A program made the translations under genes and the position numbers. The notes under the pieces were generated by a model that saw only the letters and a program-made list of their open reading frames with translations, was not told where the DNA came from and ran no database searches. Below, piece after piece: positions 32,646 to 44,800 of a stretch of DNA of 64,000 nucleotides (its first letter is position 1; each line of letters opens with the position of its first letter). Location of the stretch: NCBI GenBank assembly GCA_028564925.1, contig CM053026.1, positions 133,597,155-133,661,154 of the forward strand. Direction: 5' to 3'. The stretch is from Lithobates sylvaticus (Eukaryota; Chordata; Amphibia; Anura; Ranidae).

Positions 32646-34004
32646 ATTGTATGGCAATTTAAAACCGTTTATTGATATTAATTATTTTTTTTTAGGCTGT
32701 TTTCCAAAGGCTGTTTTTTTTATTTTGAATATGTGACCAGTAGCAAAAGAACTAGAAACTCCTCCTGCCACTGTTTCCCTACAGGCAGGCTGGGAAAGAG
32801 CTGGGTCATGAGACTGTATATCAATTACCAAAAAAAGGTTTGTTACTTGTGTATCTACAGTATCACCCTGTGATGATGCACGTAGTTCACACTTTTTTGT
32901 TACCAGAAAAAGGTACTTTTTTTGTATTGAAATCATTACAGTAACAACATCCACATACAGAAAGAGAGGGGTTACTGTAAATTAAACAGTGTCTGTTTAG
33001 TATGAATTTAAGAATAAAATGTTCAATTTTTCAGCATTTATTGCATCTCAGTGCTGCTTATCTTCTGCAGCCTCTTTGTCGCCACTTCGGGTCTACATGT
33101 GTAATGCTACCTCCGAGGAGCTGCTGTTTATAACAGGTTGAGCGCCACTCCTTAGTTGCTTGACACTCACCATAACACCTTGAGCTTGTTTCCAACTTTA
33201 ACGGGCTACACAATCTGACAAATTATGCAAACAATAATATGGAAAATTGCAAACAATAGCAAAAAGGGGTGAAACCTGTTACAGCTGGTCACAATTAACA
33301 AAAATAAAGTTATTAGCTAAATTGCAGTCCTAGGCAGATGTAAGTCTAACTGAGTAGGAAGGATTATCACGCACAGTTCTGGATTTTGCTTTGAACTCTA
33401 GCCTGAACTCCTAGACCTGACAATGTATAACTGGCCAGTTGACTACATATATCATTGGCTGGCATTGGGATTCTGTATGTCCTTGTGGGAGTGCTTGATG
33501 ACTGGTATAATGTGTGATAATGGCCAGAAGACCTCTCCCTGCTGATGAAGGCTTGGAATTGTCCTCCCGACATGATGAATGGATCCTTAGGCTCTCATAT
33601 CAGGTCCTGAGAGACTCCCAAACTCTGTCTTTCTCAGGGCTCTCGAAACACATGATCTCCAACTCCAGCAGTGGCTCAATGCCAGGGGTTACTGCATCAA
33701 TTATATTGTCCCAAGTCCAACCCTCAGGAGAAGCAGTAGGGGTACTCACGAGTACAGTCTCTCAAGTCAGAGCACCCTGTTGAATATAGTTCTACTTTCT
33801 TTCCTTGGAAGTCAGGGCAAGATTAGGCTGGTCGTAACTCTCCTCTACTAGGAGTCAGTGAGATGATTAACAAGAACAGCAGGACTTAATCAGACAAAGG
33901 TGAACAATGCCACAAGGAAGGGGGCTATGTCCAGTCATTAATAGATGTGTAACAGCTACTGCTCTCACACCTCTGTTCCCCTCTGTGTTCCTCCATGTGT
34001 GCAT
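32646..34004. other. unassigned DNA
   Basis: No gene recognised. The sequence from about 33050 to 34004 and its continuation at 34877-35100 has the look of an older repeat into which the next MITE inserted. Confidence 0.3.
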
Positions 34005-34868
34005 TAGACATGTGCAATTCGTTTTGTTTTTTTTCGTTTTTCTTTTTTTTTCGTTATTTTCGTTCGTTTTCGTACGAATGAACGAATCATTCGAATCGTA
34101 CGAATCCGAATAACGAATCGCAACGAATCGTTCGAATCGTATGAATCCGATTAACGAATCATTCGAATCGAACGAATCCGAAAAACAACGAAAATCCAAA
34201 AAAAACTAATTAGAAACAACGAATGTACTAATGAAGAAAATCCGAAAAACGAAAACGAACGAAAAAATTCGTACATTCGTAACTTTTTTTTTTGTTGAAT
34301 TGGTAATTTTCCGTGTCCCTTACAATGGTGCTGCTAAACGTGCTTCGAATGGATTGAACAAAAAAATTCGTACATTCGTAACTTTTTTTTTCGATTCGTA
34401 ACTTTTTTTTTCGATTCGTAACTTTTTTTTTTTGATTCGTAATTTTCCGTGTCTCTATTGAACAAAAAAATTCGTACATTCGTAACTTTTTTTCGATTCG
34501 TAACTTTTTTTTTCGATTCGTAAATTATTAAAATGTAACAATAGCATACACATTACATAAAATTATGAAATATGCTCCGATTACGAATCTACGAATGTTG
34601 CGAATGTACGAATAAATACGAATGCGTCCGAAAATTAAACTAACGAAAAAACGAATCAACGGAAAAATAACTCTTACGAATGTACGAATCGTTACGAATA
34701 AGAAACACCGATGACTTACGAATGTACGAATCGTTACGAATCCGAACACCGACGACTTACGAATGTACGAATCGTTACAAATCAATGGAAACGAAAAAAA
34801 AAAATATTTTTTTTCAGAAACGAAAAAAACGAAACGAAAATAAACTTTTTTTGTTGTGCACATGTCTA
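34005..34868. mobile_element. hAT-type MITE, TAGACATGT family, copy B
   Basis: TAGACATGTGCAATTCG at the left and GTGCACATGTCTA at the right, with a perfect 8-bp duplication GTGTGCAT (33997-34004, 34869-34876). The inside is almost wholly built from CGAAT, TCGTACGAAT, TTCGTAAC and CGAAAA words. Tandem blocks of CGTAACTTTTTTTTTCGATT lie at about 34375-34525, and blocks of ACGAATGTACGAATCGTTACG at about 34675-34775. It is non-coding. Confidence 0.92.
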
Positions 34869-34876
34869 GTGTGCAT

Positions 34877-36110
34877 CTCTTCTGAGTCTGTCCCCTCTCC
34901 ACTGTCCCCTCCTGGCCATTCTCCTGACCAATCACAGTCCATCCCAGTCCATCCAGGCTCACGCAATATGGTGGCCCCCGGGGTTGAAGACACTCTATTG
35001 TTCATGTTCTACCCAAGGTGGCTCCTACTACTCGGTCTTCAACAAGGTTGCTGCCACTGCTCAATGTTGAAAACTCTTTAATTTTCAACACTGTCCTTAT
35101 TGTAGGAAGAGATGGATGACTGCAGCAAAAGGAAAAATGTTCTGCAGCAGCAAACTGCAAGTATCCAGGCTACACAGGCATGCAGTGATGGCTGCATGGC
35201 ATTTCTCGGGGCAGTTTCGTCCACGGTGACAAGAATGAAACATGCCTGTGTAATGTATGTTGAAACTTGTAATATTGATTGTAAGCCCCAGCAGGGTGAC
35301 AGTGCAGGAGAACAATTGGGAGACAGAGACAGGACATTGTCATTTATAACATGAATTTCCTGAAAAAGCTTGTAAAAATTATTCTAGAAATTGAAAAATT
35401 ATATACGTATGAGATTTTAGTGGTTTGGTTTACATATACATTAAAGGAAACTTGTTCCTAAGGACCTATGGAGGTTGCCAGTGTTGACCTTAACTTATCA
35501 GATTGCAAACTCCTAGCACTTCTGCCAATGTAACAGTTTCAGTATTTTTAAGTCAATATAAAGGATGAGCTTTGGGTTCAGGTTGAACATAAGTTCGATC
35601 TGAACTCTTGTTCGTGGTTTGGCAGCATAAACCTTGGCTCATATTTATAAGCAAACATCTCTCTCTACCGCCACAAAATGAGAGATCCCTGCCAGTCCCT
35701 GTTTGTAAACAAACCAGCTGGTTGAGATTGTGGGTAACACCATTGAACAAATATGGTTGTGACCATGTTTGGTCAATGACATTCCTCAGGATCCTTGAAT
35801 ACAGCAGCTGATCAGAAACTGTCACTTGCGATGGGAGTGACAGTGAGCAAAGATCAATTGGGGTGGGTCATCATGATGGCAGATCAATATTGGATTGAAT
35901 AGTGGATCATCATGATTGATGTGGATCTATATGCCTGGGTGACATAATTGACATTAGATTTACATGTACCATGCAAGGGGGGCGACAAAGCGACAAGAGC
36001 ATCATCCCTATATTCTGTTCCCCATGTGGATGTGAGAGTCTGGCGAACCTATTGGAATCTGGAAGCTCCTTTTAGAATAAGAGAGAGCCCCCAGATATCT
36101 GACCTACCAA
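34877..36110. other. unassigned DNA
   Basis: No gene recognised. TTTGGGTTCAGGTTGAACATAAG at about 35570 resembles the arm of a palindromic MITE, without a visible partner. Confidence 0.3.
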
Positions 36111-36600
36111 GTGAACTCAAAATACCTGTGTTACGCTGAGAAAATGGGAAACCTATACCATCAAAGCATTAATCATATTAGGGTTGCACTGATACCACTT
36201 TTTTAAGACCCAGTACAAGTACTGATACTTTTTTTCAAGTACTCGCCAATACTGAATACTGATACTTTTTTAATGTCATGTGACAGTGGCATTAATATAA
36301 AGCACTAATGGGCATTGATAGGTGGCACTGATGTGGTGGCACTGAAGTGAATTCAAAATACATGTGTTACGCTGAGAAAATTTGGAAACCTATACCATCA
36401 AAGCATTAATCATATTAGGGTTGCACCGATGCCACTATTTTAAGACCCAGTACAAGTACTGATACTTTTTTTCAAGTACTCGCCAATACTGATTACTGAT
36501 ACTTTTTTAATGTCATGTGACAGTGGCATTAATATAAAGCACTGATGGGCACTGATAGGTGGCATTGATGAGGCGGCACTGAAGGTTACTGATGAGGAGG
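36111..36600. repeat. 236-bp tandem duplication
   Basis: GTGAACTCAAAATACCTGTG at 36111 recurs as GTGAATTCAAAATACATGTG at 36347. The following sequence, including TTACGCTGAGAAAAT and ACCTATACCATCAAAGC, matches through the start of the MITE and its first minisatellite units. The duplicated segment joins about 70 bp of flank to the left end of the MITE, so the duplication came after the insertion. Confidence 0.85.
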
Positions 36601-36902
36601 CACTAATATGCAGCACTGATGGGCACTGATAGGTGGCACTGAAGGGCACCGATGGGGTGGCACTAATGAGGGGGCACTAATATGCAGCACTGATGGGATA
36701 GAACACCCGGCATTGGAAAAATAGTGTCTGCGCCCCGTGCCCCTGCCCTGGCCAGCTTACCTGCCACAGCTGCCAGTGTGACTCCCTCTCCACCCACTGA
36801 CTTCTGGGAGTGACACCCTTCCTTCTGAGGTATCGGATTAAGCATCGGAGCATTTGCACAAGTACAAGTACTTGTGCAAATGCTCAGTATCGGTGCAACC
36901 TT
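36181..36902. mobile_element. MITE with GGGTTGCACCGAT ends
   Basis: The left end GGGTTGCACTGATACCAC (repeated at 36418 by the tandem duplication) and right end CAGTATCGGTGCAACC are inverted copies. Inside lie ACCCAGTACAAGTACTGATAC, the GGCACTGAT minisatellite and a GC-rich segment. A piece of the opposite half of this family lies at about 38225-38360. Confidence 0.75.
36300..36700. repeat. GGCACTGAT minisatellite
   Basis: Irregular units with GGGCACTGATAGGTGGCACTGA and GCACTAATATGCAGCACTGATGGG, as in the array at 4195-4545. Confidence 0.75.
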
Positions 36903-38694
36903 AAATCCTATAAATAAATAATTAAACAAGACAAATGTACAAATATACCTTAATAAGCGATAAGTGATAAAAAAAATCGTGTCAATCAAAAGTCCAAAAG
37001 AAAATCCTAAAAAAAATCCTAAAACAAGAAAGAATCCCCTTTAAATGTGGTGCCAAAAGTGTCAGCAGAATCCACCATCACCAGAGGTAATGTCAAGATG
37101 CGGGCCTACCAAACCAAGATGACCCCCTTATTCAGCGTGGTCACTAAAGATGCAGAGGCATCAGTGACCTCTCTCCATATATGTCCCAAGGCTTTCCATC
37201 TGGATTGTTCACCAAACAACCTTATTAGATATGCCAGGAGTGTTTTCAAACTACAGTATTTTTACTGGCAGCCAGTAAAAAACAGGCACTTTTCTCATGC
37301 TAGTAAATTCCAGTGACAGGAAAAGGTTGGCAGTAAAAAATATGGCTGTGGCTCTTGGCTCCGGAGTCAGCTGAGACCATCCTGGTGACTGTTAATGTGT
37401 GTTGGGGCGGTGCCAGTAGAGGGTGGTTCAGGCGGAGGCAGTGCCTGAGTGTGCCGTGTGATGTCATGGTGCAAGGGAGCTGAGCGGAGCCTTGTGTCCG
37501 GGTCTGTGGGACGGGAGCAAGGCAAGCTGGGAGTGGAACTGTCAGTGCTGTTTGGACTGAAGTGGATGGAAGGGACCACCTGGCATGGAGAGAGACTGTC
37601 ACTGTGACTCAGAAGGGGACGTGATGTGTCGGTGAGGTGTCATCATCATCTGTGCTGCTGCACACTGCTGTCAGTGTCACTGTGAGAGTCGATTTCATGT
37701 GTGTGCCTGCCCATTCTAATTTCTTCCCCTCCCTAAGTCCTGCCCCTGAGTCACTTACTATATCGCAAATAAAATAGGAAATATGTTTTTTGCCCTAATA
37801 TCTATTTTAAATCACATTGCTAATTGCATATTGTACTTGTTTGCAGGCTACATACTGAAATTTGCACTTAAAACGAATTTTGGAAATTTTTGGTAGTTGC
37901 CAGTAAAACTTGGCCGTTCCAGTAAATTTTGGATGTTGTGTTAGTAAATCTGTTGGTTGGCAATGCTGTCTCCCAGTCGGGAACTTGGGTTCATGTAAAC
38001 ATAAGTATATATAAAAAAAAAAATTGTAATAAGTATTTAAAAGTTAAATTGTAAAAAATAAATAAAAGACTGACACCATCCACCCCCCCCCCCCCCCCCG
38101 CAATAAAAGAAAGTATGTAAAAAAATAAGAAAAGAATATAAATTGTAAAAAATAATAAATACAATTAAAAAAATAAAAATAAAACTGTAAAAAAAAAAAA
38201 AAAATACTGACACAGTCCACGCCGGCTCAATACCCATCAGTGCCACCTATCAGTGCTGTATATTAGTGCCACTGTCAAATTACATTAACAAAAAAAGAAT
38301 CGGTAATCTGTATCAGTGAGTACTTGAAAAAAAGTATCAGAACTTGTACTCATGCCAAATCTGAGCCTATTGCCGGCAACGGCACCGTCCAATTCCCAAA
38401 AGTAGTTCCCGCACTACTTTTGGTGACTTCAGGGGTGATTTCAATAGACATTGTGCAAGAACCTGCACAGATGTCTTTCAAATCGCCCCTGAACTCGCAC
38501 TAAAATGCGGGTTTGGTAATTACCCAAGTTCAGCTGAACTTGCACAATTTCAAACCCGTGTGAAAGCGGGCTTAATATTTTTTTAATTGAGATTTAAGGC
38601 TTACCAAAGAAGTCTTTCCCTAATGCCATTGCCCCCTATGCTCTCCATTCACCTCATCAGTAAATCACCTGTCCTAATCAATGTGCTTTCACTT
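36903..38694. other. unassigned and low-complexity DNA with repeat scraps
   Basis: No gene recognised. It holds an A-rich tract with a long C-run (38083-38099) at 38010-38215. A fragment of the GGGTTGCACCGAT MITE family lies at about 38225-38360. At about 38360-38575 is a segment ending CCCGTGTGAAAGCGGGCTT, the style of another ranid MITE. Sequence around 37255-37300 and 37895-37960 (ACTGGCAGCCAGTAAAAA, CCAGTAAAACTTGGC) looks like the two arms of one more repeat. Confidence 0.35.
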
Positions 38695-38695
38695 T

Positions 38696-39102
38696 TGGGC
38701 TCTTTCACACGGACGGACCGTATGTCCGTTTTTCATCCATCCGTTTTCGGATGAAAAACGGACATACAGGTATCCCTATGGGATAGCGGGTGTCAGCGGA
38801 TGAGCATCCGCTGACACCCGCTCTCGTCCGTGCCCGCCATGCTCCGTTTCTGCAGACGGAGGAAAACCCCATTTTTTCATCCGTCTGCAGAGCGGATCGG
38901 GTGACGACGGACGCTACGGTCCGTCGTCACCCGATCTCCCATAGGGAGAGAGCGGCGCTCTGACAGGTCCGTCCCTGCACGGAGTGCAGAGACGGACCTG
39001 TCATCCTACTGCTCAGCGGAGATCACTACGGCGATCCCCGCTGAGCAAGCGGCTATCCACGGGGCGGATCTGCACTGATCCGCCCCGTGTGAAAGAGCCC
39101 TT
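38696..39102. mobile_element. MITE built from a chain of perfect hairpins
   Basis: The outer inverted repeats are GGGCTCTTTCACACGG and CCGTGTGAAAGAGCCC. Inside are seven consecutive stems. Stem 1 pairs 38720-38738 with 38749-38767 (19 bp). Stem 2 pairs 38785-38802 with 38805-38822 (18 bp, 2-base loop). Stem 3 pairs 38850-38860 with 38880-38890. Stem 4 pairs 38895-38912 with 38919-38936 (18 bp). Stem 5 pairs 38962-38973 with 38991-39002. Stem 6 pairs 39011-39019 with 39038-39046. Stem 7 pairs 39061-39070 with 39077-39086. All are perfect as far as I can read. It is non-coding, and the superfamily is unknown to me. Confidence 0.9.
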
Positions 39103-39636
39103 TGTCTGCCCTGTTTAATGCAAATCAGCAACCTAATCAATTCTGGCAATTTAAGCCAGAAAATATACACCTTTAGGAGGATCAGTGTGTGAATGAAAAC
39201 AACAGGTTCTCTATCTGACTAATTCATTTTTATCTTGACAGGTGTTGTGAAAGGATGATGACTGGAACACCTGATATAAAGATAATATCAAATCCCATAA
39301 TAATTAATAGAGAATTCAGTGCCACATCCCTACAGGAAGTCTATCGTCTGGAGGCATAGTATAATACCAAGATGGAACTTTTGAGGCACAACAATCATTT
39401 TATATAAAAAATACATTTTATTAGTTAATTTTAAAATTGTAATATATATTACTGTTACATAGAAAAAAAAAACTGACAATCCATCTGCCACTCCACAGGT
39501 GTTTACTGCTAATCTCAAAAAGAATTTGCAAATCTGTATATGAAGTACAATCTTGGGAATATACAATAACAGCAAGAATGTAAAAATATAAAATTAACAT
39601 CAACATTTTCTTTTAAGTTAACATTACCAAAATAGC
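39103..39636. other. unassigned intergenic DNA
   Basis: AT-rich, with no gene or known repeat. Confidence 0.4.
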
Positions 39637-40627
39637 TTAACCACTTCAGCCCCGGACCAATTGGCAGCCAGGGGGCCGGGCCCCTTTTTGCGATTCGGCA
39701 CTGCGTCGCTTTAACTGACAATTGCACGGTCGTGCGACGTGGCTCCCAAACAAAATTGGCGTCATTTTTTCCCACAAATAGAGCTTTCTTTTGGTGTTAT
39801 TTGATCGCCCCTGCGGTTTTAATTTTTTTTTTAAATTTTTTGCGCTATAAACAAAAATAGAGCGACAATTTTGAAAAAAACGCAATATTTTTTACTTTTT
39901 GCTATAATAAATATCCCCAAAAAAATATATATAAAAACTTTTTTTTTCCTCAGTTTAGGCCGATACGTATTCTTCTACATATTTTTGGTTAAAAAAATCG
40001 CAATTAGCGATTATTGATTGGTTTGCGCAAAAGCTATAGCGTTTACAAAATAGGGGATAGTTTTATAGCATTTTTATTAATATTTTTTTTTTTACTAGTA
40101 ATGGCGGCGATCAGCGATTTTTATTGTGACTGCGACATTATGGCGGACACATCAGACATTTTTGACACATTTTTGACACATTTTTGGGACCATTGTCATT
40201 TATACAGAAATCAGTGCTATTTAAATAGCACTGATTCCTATGTAAATGACAGTGGCAGTGAAGGAGTTAACCACTAGGGGGAGGGGAGGAGTCAGTGTGA
40301 CGTGTTGTGTTTTTTTTTTTTACAGTAGGGGGCGTGGCTGACGTCTGACGTCACTGATCGGCTGTTCCCGGTGACAGGCAGTGTAGGAAGCGCGGGGAGA
40401 GGTTTGTTTACACAGACCTCTTCCCGTTCTTCAGCTCTGTGACCCGATCGCGGGACACCAGCGGCGATCAGGTCCGCTGGTCCCGCGGGCGTGGTCACGG
40501 AGATCCCACCAGCGGCGCGCGCGACCCCATGGCTAGGCAATTAAAGGGCACGTATATATATGTCCTTTTGCCTAGCCGTGCCATTTTGCCGACGTATATT
40601 TACATGCGGCGGTCGGGAAGCGGTTAA
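39637..40627 (+). mobile_element. TTAA-flanked non-autonomous element, copy 4
   Basis: TTAACCACTTCAGCCCCGG to GTCGGGAAGCGGTTAA. A complete-looking copy with the family's inner blocks and GC-rich right part, including two near-complementary pieces close to its right end (GCACGTATATATATGTCC and CCGACGTATATTTACATG). Confidence 0.9.
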
Positions 40628-40824
40628 AATATACTATAGTTTCCCTTGCACTTATCTAAGCATCCATTTTACTATCCTTCCTAGGTGGAATTTATATAGG
40701 ACATATGAACATTCTCATCTGTCTTGCCTTGGAACAGGATTAATGTTACAATCATAACCTAATCTTCAAGTTTTCTGTGTCTATATTCCACACAGAATAA
40801 CCTGTGAGGGAAGGAATCCAGACA

Positions 40825-40969
40825 CAGGGATCTCAAAACTACGGCCCTCCAGCTGTTGCAGAACTACATGTCCCATGAGGCATTGTAAAAATCTGACATT
40901 CACAGACATGACTAGGCATGGGAATTGTAGTTTCTGAACAACCGGAGGGCCATAGTTTGGAGATCCCTG
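40825..40969. mobile_element. hAT-like MITE, CAGGGATCTC ends
   Basis: CAGGGATCTCAAAACTACGGCCCTCCAGCTG at the left (inverted at the right as GGAGGGCCATAGTTTGGAGATCCCTG). It has inner GAACTACATGTCCCATGAGGCATTG. I did not find a clean 8-bp target duplication. Confidence 0.75.
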
Positions 40970-40979
40970 GACTCTAGAA

Positions 40980-41870
40980 CATGGGTGCTCAACCTGTGGC
41001 CCTCCAGCTGTTACATAGTTACATAGTTAGTCAGGTTGAAAAAAGACACAATTCCATCAATTTCTACAAAGAAAATAAGAATAAAAAAATACAATCCCAT
41101 AAACACAATCCTATACCAACAGTTTATCCTGAGGAAGGCTAAAAACCCCAGCAGAGCATGCTCCAATTTGCTACAGCAGGGGAAACAATTCCTTCCTGAT
41201 CCCCCAAGAGGCAATGGGATTTTCCCTGGATCAACTTTACCTATAAATGTCAGTACCCTGTTATATTATGTACATTTAGGAAAGAATCCAGGTCTTTTTT
41301 AAAGCAATCTACTGAGCTTGCAGAACCACCTCTGGCATTCCACATTTTCACAGCTCTTACTGTGAAGAAACCTTTCCGTATTTGGAGATGAAATCTTTTT
41401 TCCTCTAGACATAAAGAGTGCCCCCTTGTCCTCTGTGATGACCTTAAAGTGAATAAATTAACACCAAGTTCACAATATGGACCACGTATGTATTTGTACA
41501 TGTTGATCATACCCCCCTTAATCTCCTCTTCTCAAGAGGAAATAGATTCAGTTCCTCTAATCTTTCCTCAAAGCTGAGCTCCTCAATGCCTCTTATCAGT
41601 TTGGTTGCCCTTCTCTGCACTTTCTCCAGTGCCCAGATTACCTTTTTGAGAACTGGTGCCCAAAACTGAACTGCATATTCCAGATGAGGTCTTACTAATG
41701 AATTGTACAGGGGCAAAATTATATATCTCTCTCTGGAGTCCAGCTGTTATGGAACTACAAGTCCCATTAGGCATTGCAAGGCTGACAGTTACAAGTATGA
41801 CTCCCAAAGGCAGAGGCATGATGGGACTTGCAGTTCTGCAACAGCTGGGGCCACAGGTTGAGCACCCATG
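40980..41870. mobile_element. hAT-like MITE split by a CR1 insertion
   Basis: CATGGGTGCTCAACCTGTGG and CCACAGGTTGAGCACCCATG are perfect terminal inverted repeats. The 8-bp flanks CTCTAGAA and GTCTAGAA differ at one base, as a hAT target duplication. It shares its inner sequence with the neighbouring element at 40825. The CR1 piece at 41014-41739 is inserted within its left arm. Confidence 0.9.
41014..41739 (-). mobile_element. CR1-type LINE, 3' fragment
   Basis: The minus strand encodes the C-terminal part of a CR1-like reverse transcriptase: [17 protein letters not shown] and [17 protein letters not shown] (41716-41507), then GPYCELGVNLFT and KRFHLQIRKGFFTVRAV (41510-41250). One frameshift separates the two parts near 41510. 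The 3' end at the left is made of TTACATAGTTACATAG repeats. The insertion duplicated CCAGCTGTTA (41004-41013 and 41740-41749). The 5' truncation is typical of LINE insertions. Confidence 0.9.
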
Positions 41871-41878
41871 GTCTAGAA

Positions 41879-44800
41879 GACCAGAATTTGTGTTCTGGCA
41901 GGAACCCTTCAGATATCATGTGCTCCCTCCACTCTTCTTCCCGTTCCTCAATGTAGCACTGCAATAAATACATTCTAGTTCATCCTTAAAGTGATTGGTG
42001 TCCATTTTTTCCACCTTATAAAAAGAGTCATACCTTGAGATGATTGTGTCTGTGTATGTATGTGGGCTTAAGGCATTCACAATGTGGCCTATGGTTAGAT
42101 GAAGTCAATAATCATTTAATTGCAATACAAAAATCTTTACACATTAATAAAATGATCAAAATCAGGATATGCTTTATAAGTATATTGGATGATCTCTGTG
42201 TGTGAAAGAGAGTGCATCTTTTTTTGTTGGTGCTCTCTTAAAAGTGCCTATACAGTAGCACATGATATATTTCCAACTGGGGTATGTATGTAGGTTGTTA
42301 TGCTAAATTTAGTTGTATTCGGTGGAGCAGTGATTTATTGTTTTTGTCTGGTCAGGGCTTTCTAAGCTGGGTGTTTGGTTTTGCATGCCTTCTTCTGAGA
42401 AAAGCTTCCAGAATATATGGCAGGGAAGATCAAATATTCAGTTATGAATATTTATCGTGCCTCAGCCAATCCCTCAAAGGGGGTGCCCAGAAGGTGTCTG
42501 AGGAGGGAATACATATGTAAGAGGCCCATAGGGTTCTCCCTCAACTAGGAGTGTTCCTCTTTTCCTGAGGCTGCTGCCCCTGGGGGACAGCTATTGTGAA
42601 ACATGAATTGCAGTTGGGCTTCAACAGGTGCTAGGCTGAGAAAATTGCTAATTCATTTTTGCTGGAGGACACTGTCCTAGAGTCCTGGTCTGGAGAAGGA
42701 TGTTTTATCTCCCTCACTAACGAACTGACTTTGGAAACTGTGTTGCAGACAGCTTCTAGGACATTGTGAGTAAGACCTGGGCTTGGGACCTTCATGTGTG
42801 CCTGCTACTATAAGGTTTGGTGCTAACAAGTTTGTCAATTTATTTATTTAAATATCGATTTGGAGTATCCTGAACTCCCTGAACCCCTCTCTAGTTTCAA
42901 GTTATTTAGCAATAAATTCTAGAAAAAAACATCCCTAGGCCTAGACTGAGCCTGTATTGTCAGTGTGCACAGAACTATGCTTTTCGATTAGCCTCTGCAC
43001 TACCAATGAAGAACATGGGTCATTCTCAGTGGATAGAGCTACACAATATAAAGCAATGCTGCAGTTAGACAGAAGAAACCACATGGTAGCAAAGTTTGCC
43101 TGTTCTGTGACTCAGCACCTCTGAAAACATCCAGATCCCACCTTCCTCCAAATGTCTGACACAAATAACCATTTTCTGAACGCCAGTATTTGTCTAGGCA
43201 TAGGCATGCACCACATGTGGTCGCCTTTGGTCACACAAGTTGTGCACTGCATACTGGGAATTGGTAGAGGGCATGTCTATTCTCCCTTTACTCTGAAGCA
43301 TGGTTTATTTGGAGACCTACTTTGCTGGGGGGGTTATGAGGGTACAACTTGCTTTGTTGCTACAGGATGATTTTGCATCTTATAGTGCTTGCTATTAGAC
43401 TGTAGACTCAGTTTCTACTGTTCATCCACATTACAAGTATACTTTAGGGCAATCATTAATGCTCATCTAATTTTTACAGTATTGACGTGATGTATAATCA
43501 AAGAACTACCCATTCTGGTTATGATTAAATTTGAATTATTCTCTGTCACACAATTCTTAGGCTGGTCTGTAAATCTTTTGCGACTACGGCTGTGGACTTC
43601 ACAATGTCACAACGCACACATCTGATTAGAAATAATGTGTCAACTCAAAATGTATCAGAAGATTGCGGCAATTGGATTCATTTATCGGGAGCTTGCACAC
43701 ACACACTGTGCCAGGCCAGCAAAATCTGGCTCATTGCATTGTTAGATTTATGACTTTACTTGTAATTCTGCATATTGTGAATCAATTAGCTAAAATCTAC
43801 TGACAATCTTTTTACCACAAATTACTTTTGTGAATCTGTTCATATATTAAACATATGTGCTTATGGAACACATCACTTCAAGATACGTAAATTTGCTCTA
43901 TATTATTTGTTCAGTTGTGTACCTGTTTTACACGAACTTGTCCACATAAAGGAGCCTGTTTGAGGCTACTACTGAGAAAGAATATTTCTTGCCTGAAAAA
44001 TGTCAAAATGTAGGCATTCAAGTGAAAATTCAATCCTTCACAGTACAGAGCTTTTGCAAAGTATTTTAAATGACCCTTTTTATCATGGTGCCATGTCTGC
44101 ACCTTGCTGGATTGTGGGACCTGCTATGAAAAATAGATGTATGTATACAAGTGGTTGAGTAATGTATTACACGCCTGTACTTTGTTCTTCCCAGCAAACT
44201 GACCTTATCAAAAAGAAGAAGGCTATGTGGAGTGACAAGTGGAATCTAGGTGACAAATCATAAATGAGTGACATTTTATAACTACACATGTGGACATCAC
44301 AGAGTAAAATGAACAGTTAAAACCGTGACGCATTATGCAACAAAATTCTGTTAGAATACCGTATGTAGGGCCACTGACTTTGGGATATATGAGAAAAAAA
44401 ATATAGATGTGTCAGATGATAAAAAATAGCAAGAGATCACATATGCATCATTCCATCAAGAGAGAGTTCTGCTCCTTTCAGTGTTAGTTTGGTGTAAACA
44501 GCATGGGAGATTTCAGCCTGAAGCAACACCTAATACTGAGATTCTTCCAGTCAATCTCACAAAGTTTGTATGCACAATAACCTGACAGCATTACCAACTC
44601 ACAATATGCCACAGCTGGAGGGGATCCTGGGGTCATATAGTAGATTTCCTTCATTTATCAACATAAAGAGATCCAAAGCAAATCACATTTATAACTGGAT
44701 GGCCTGTGGTGTTCAGTAATCATCAAGACTTCTGATCAACAACCCAAATTCAACTGGATGGTCTTGAGGCAACTTACAAACTTATGTGCTGGAAGTTCAA

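Noticed and set aside
38083-38099. Long C-run, considered as an i-motif or regulatory tract
   Set aside because: Lies in low-complexity A-rich DNA; a simple homopolymer is enough to explain it.
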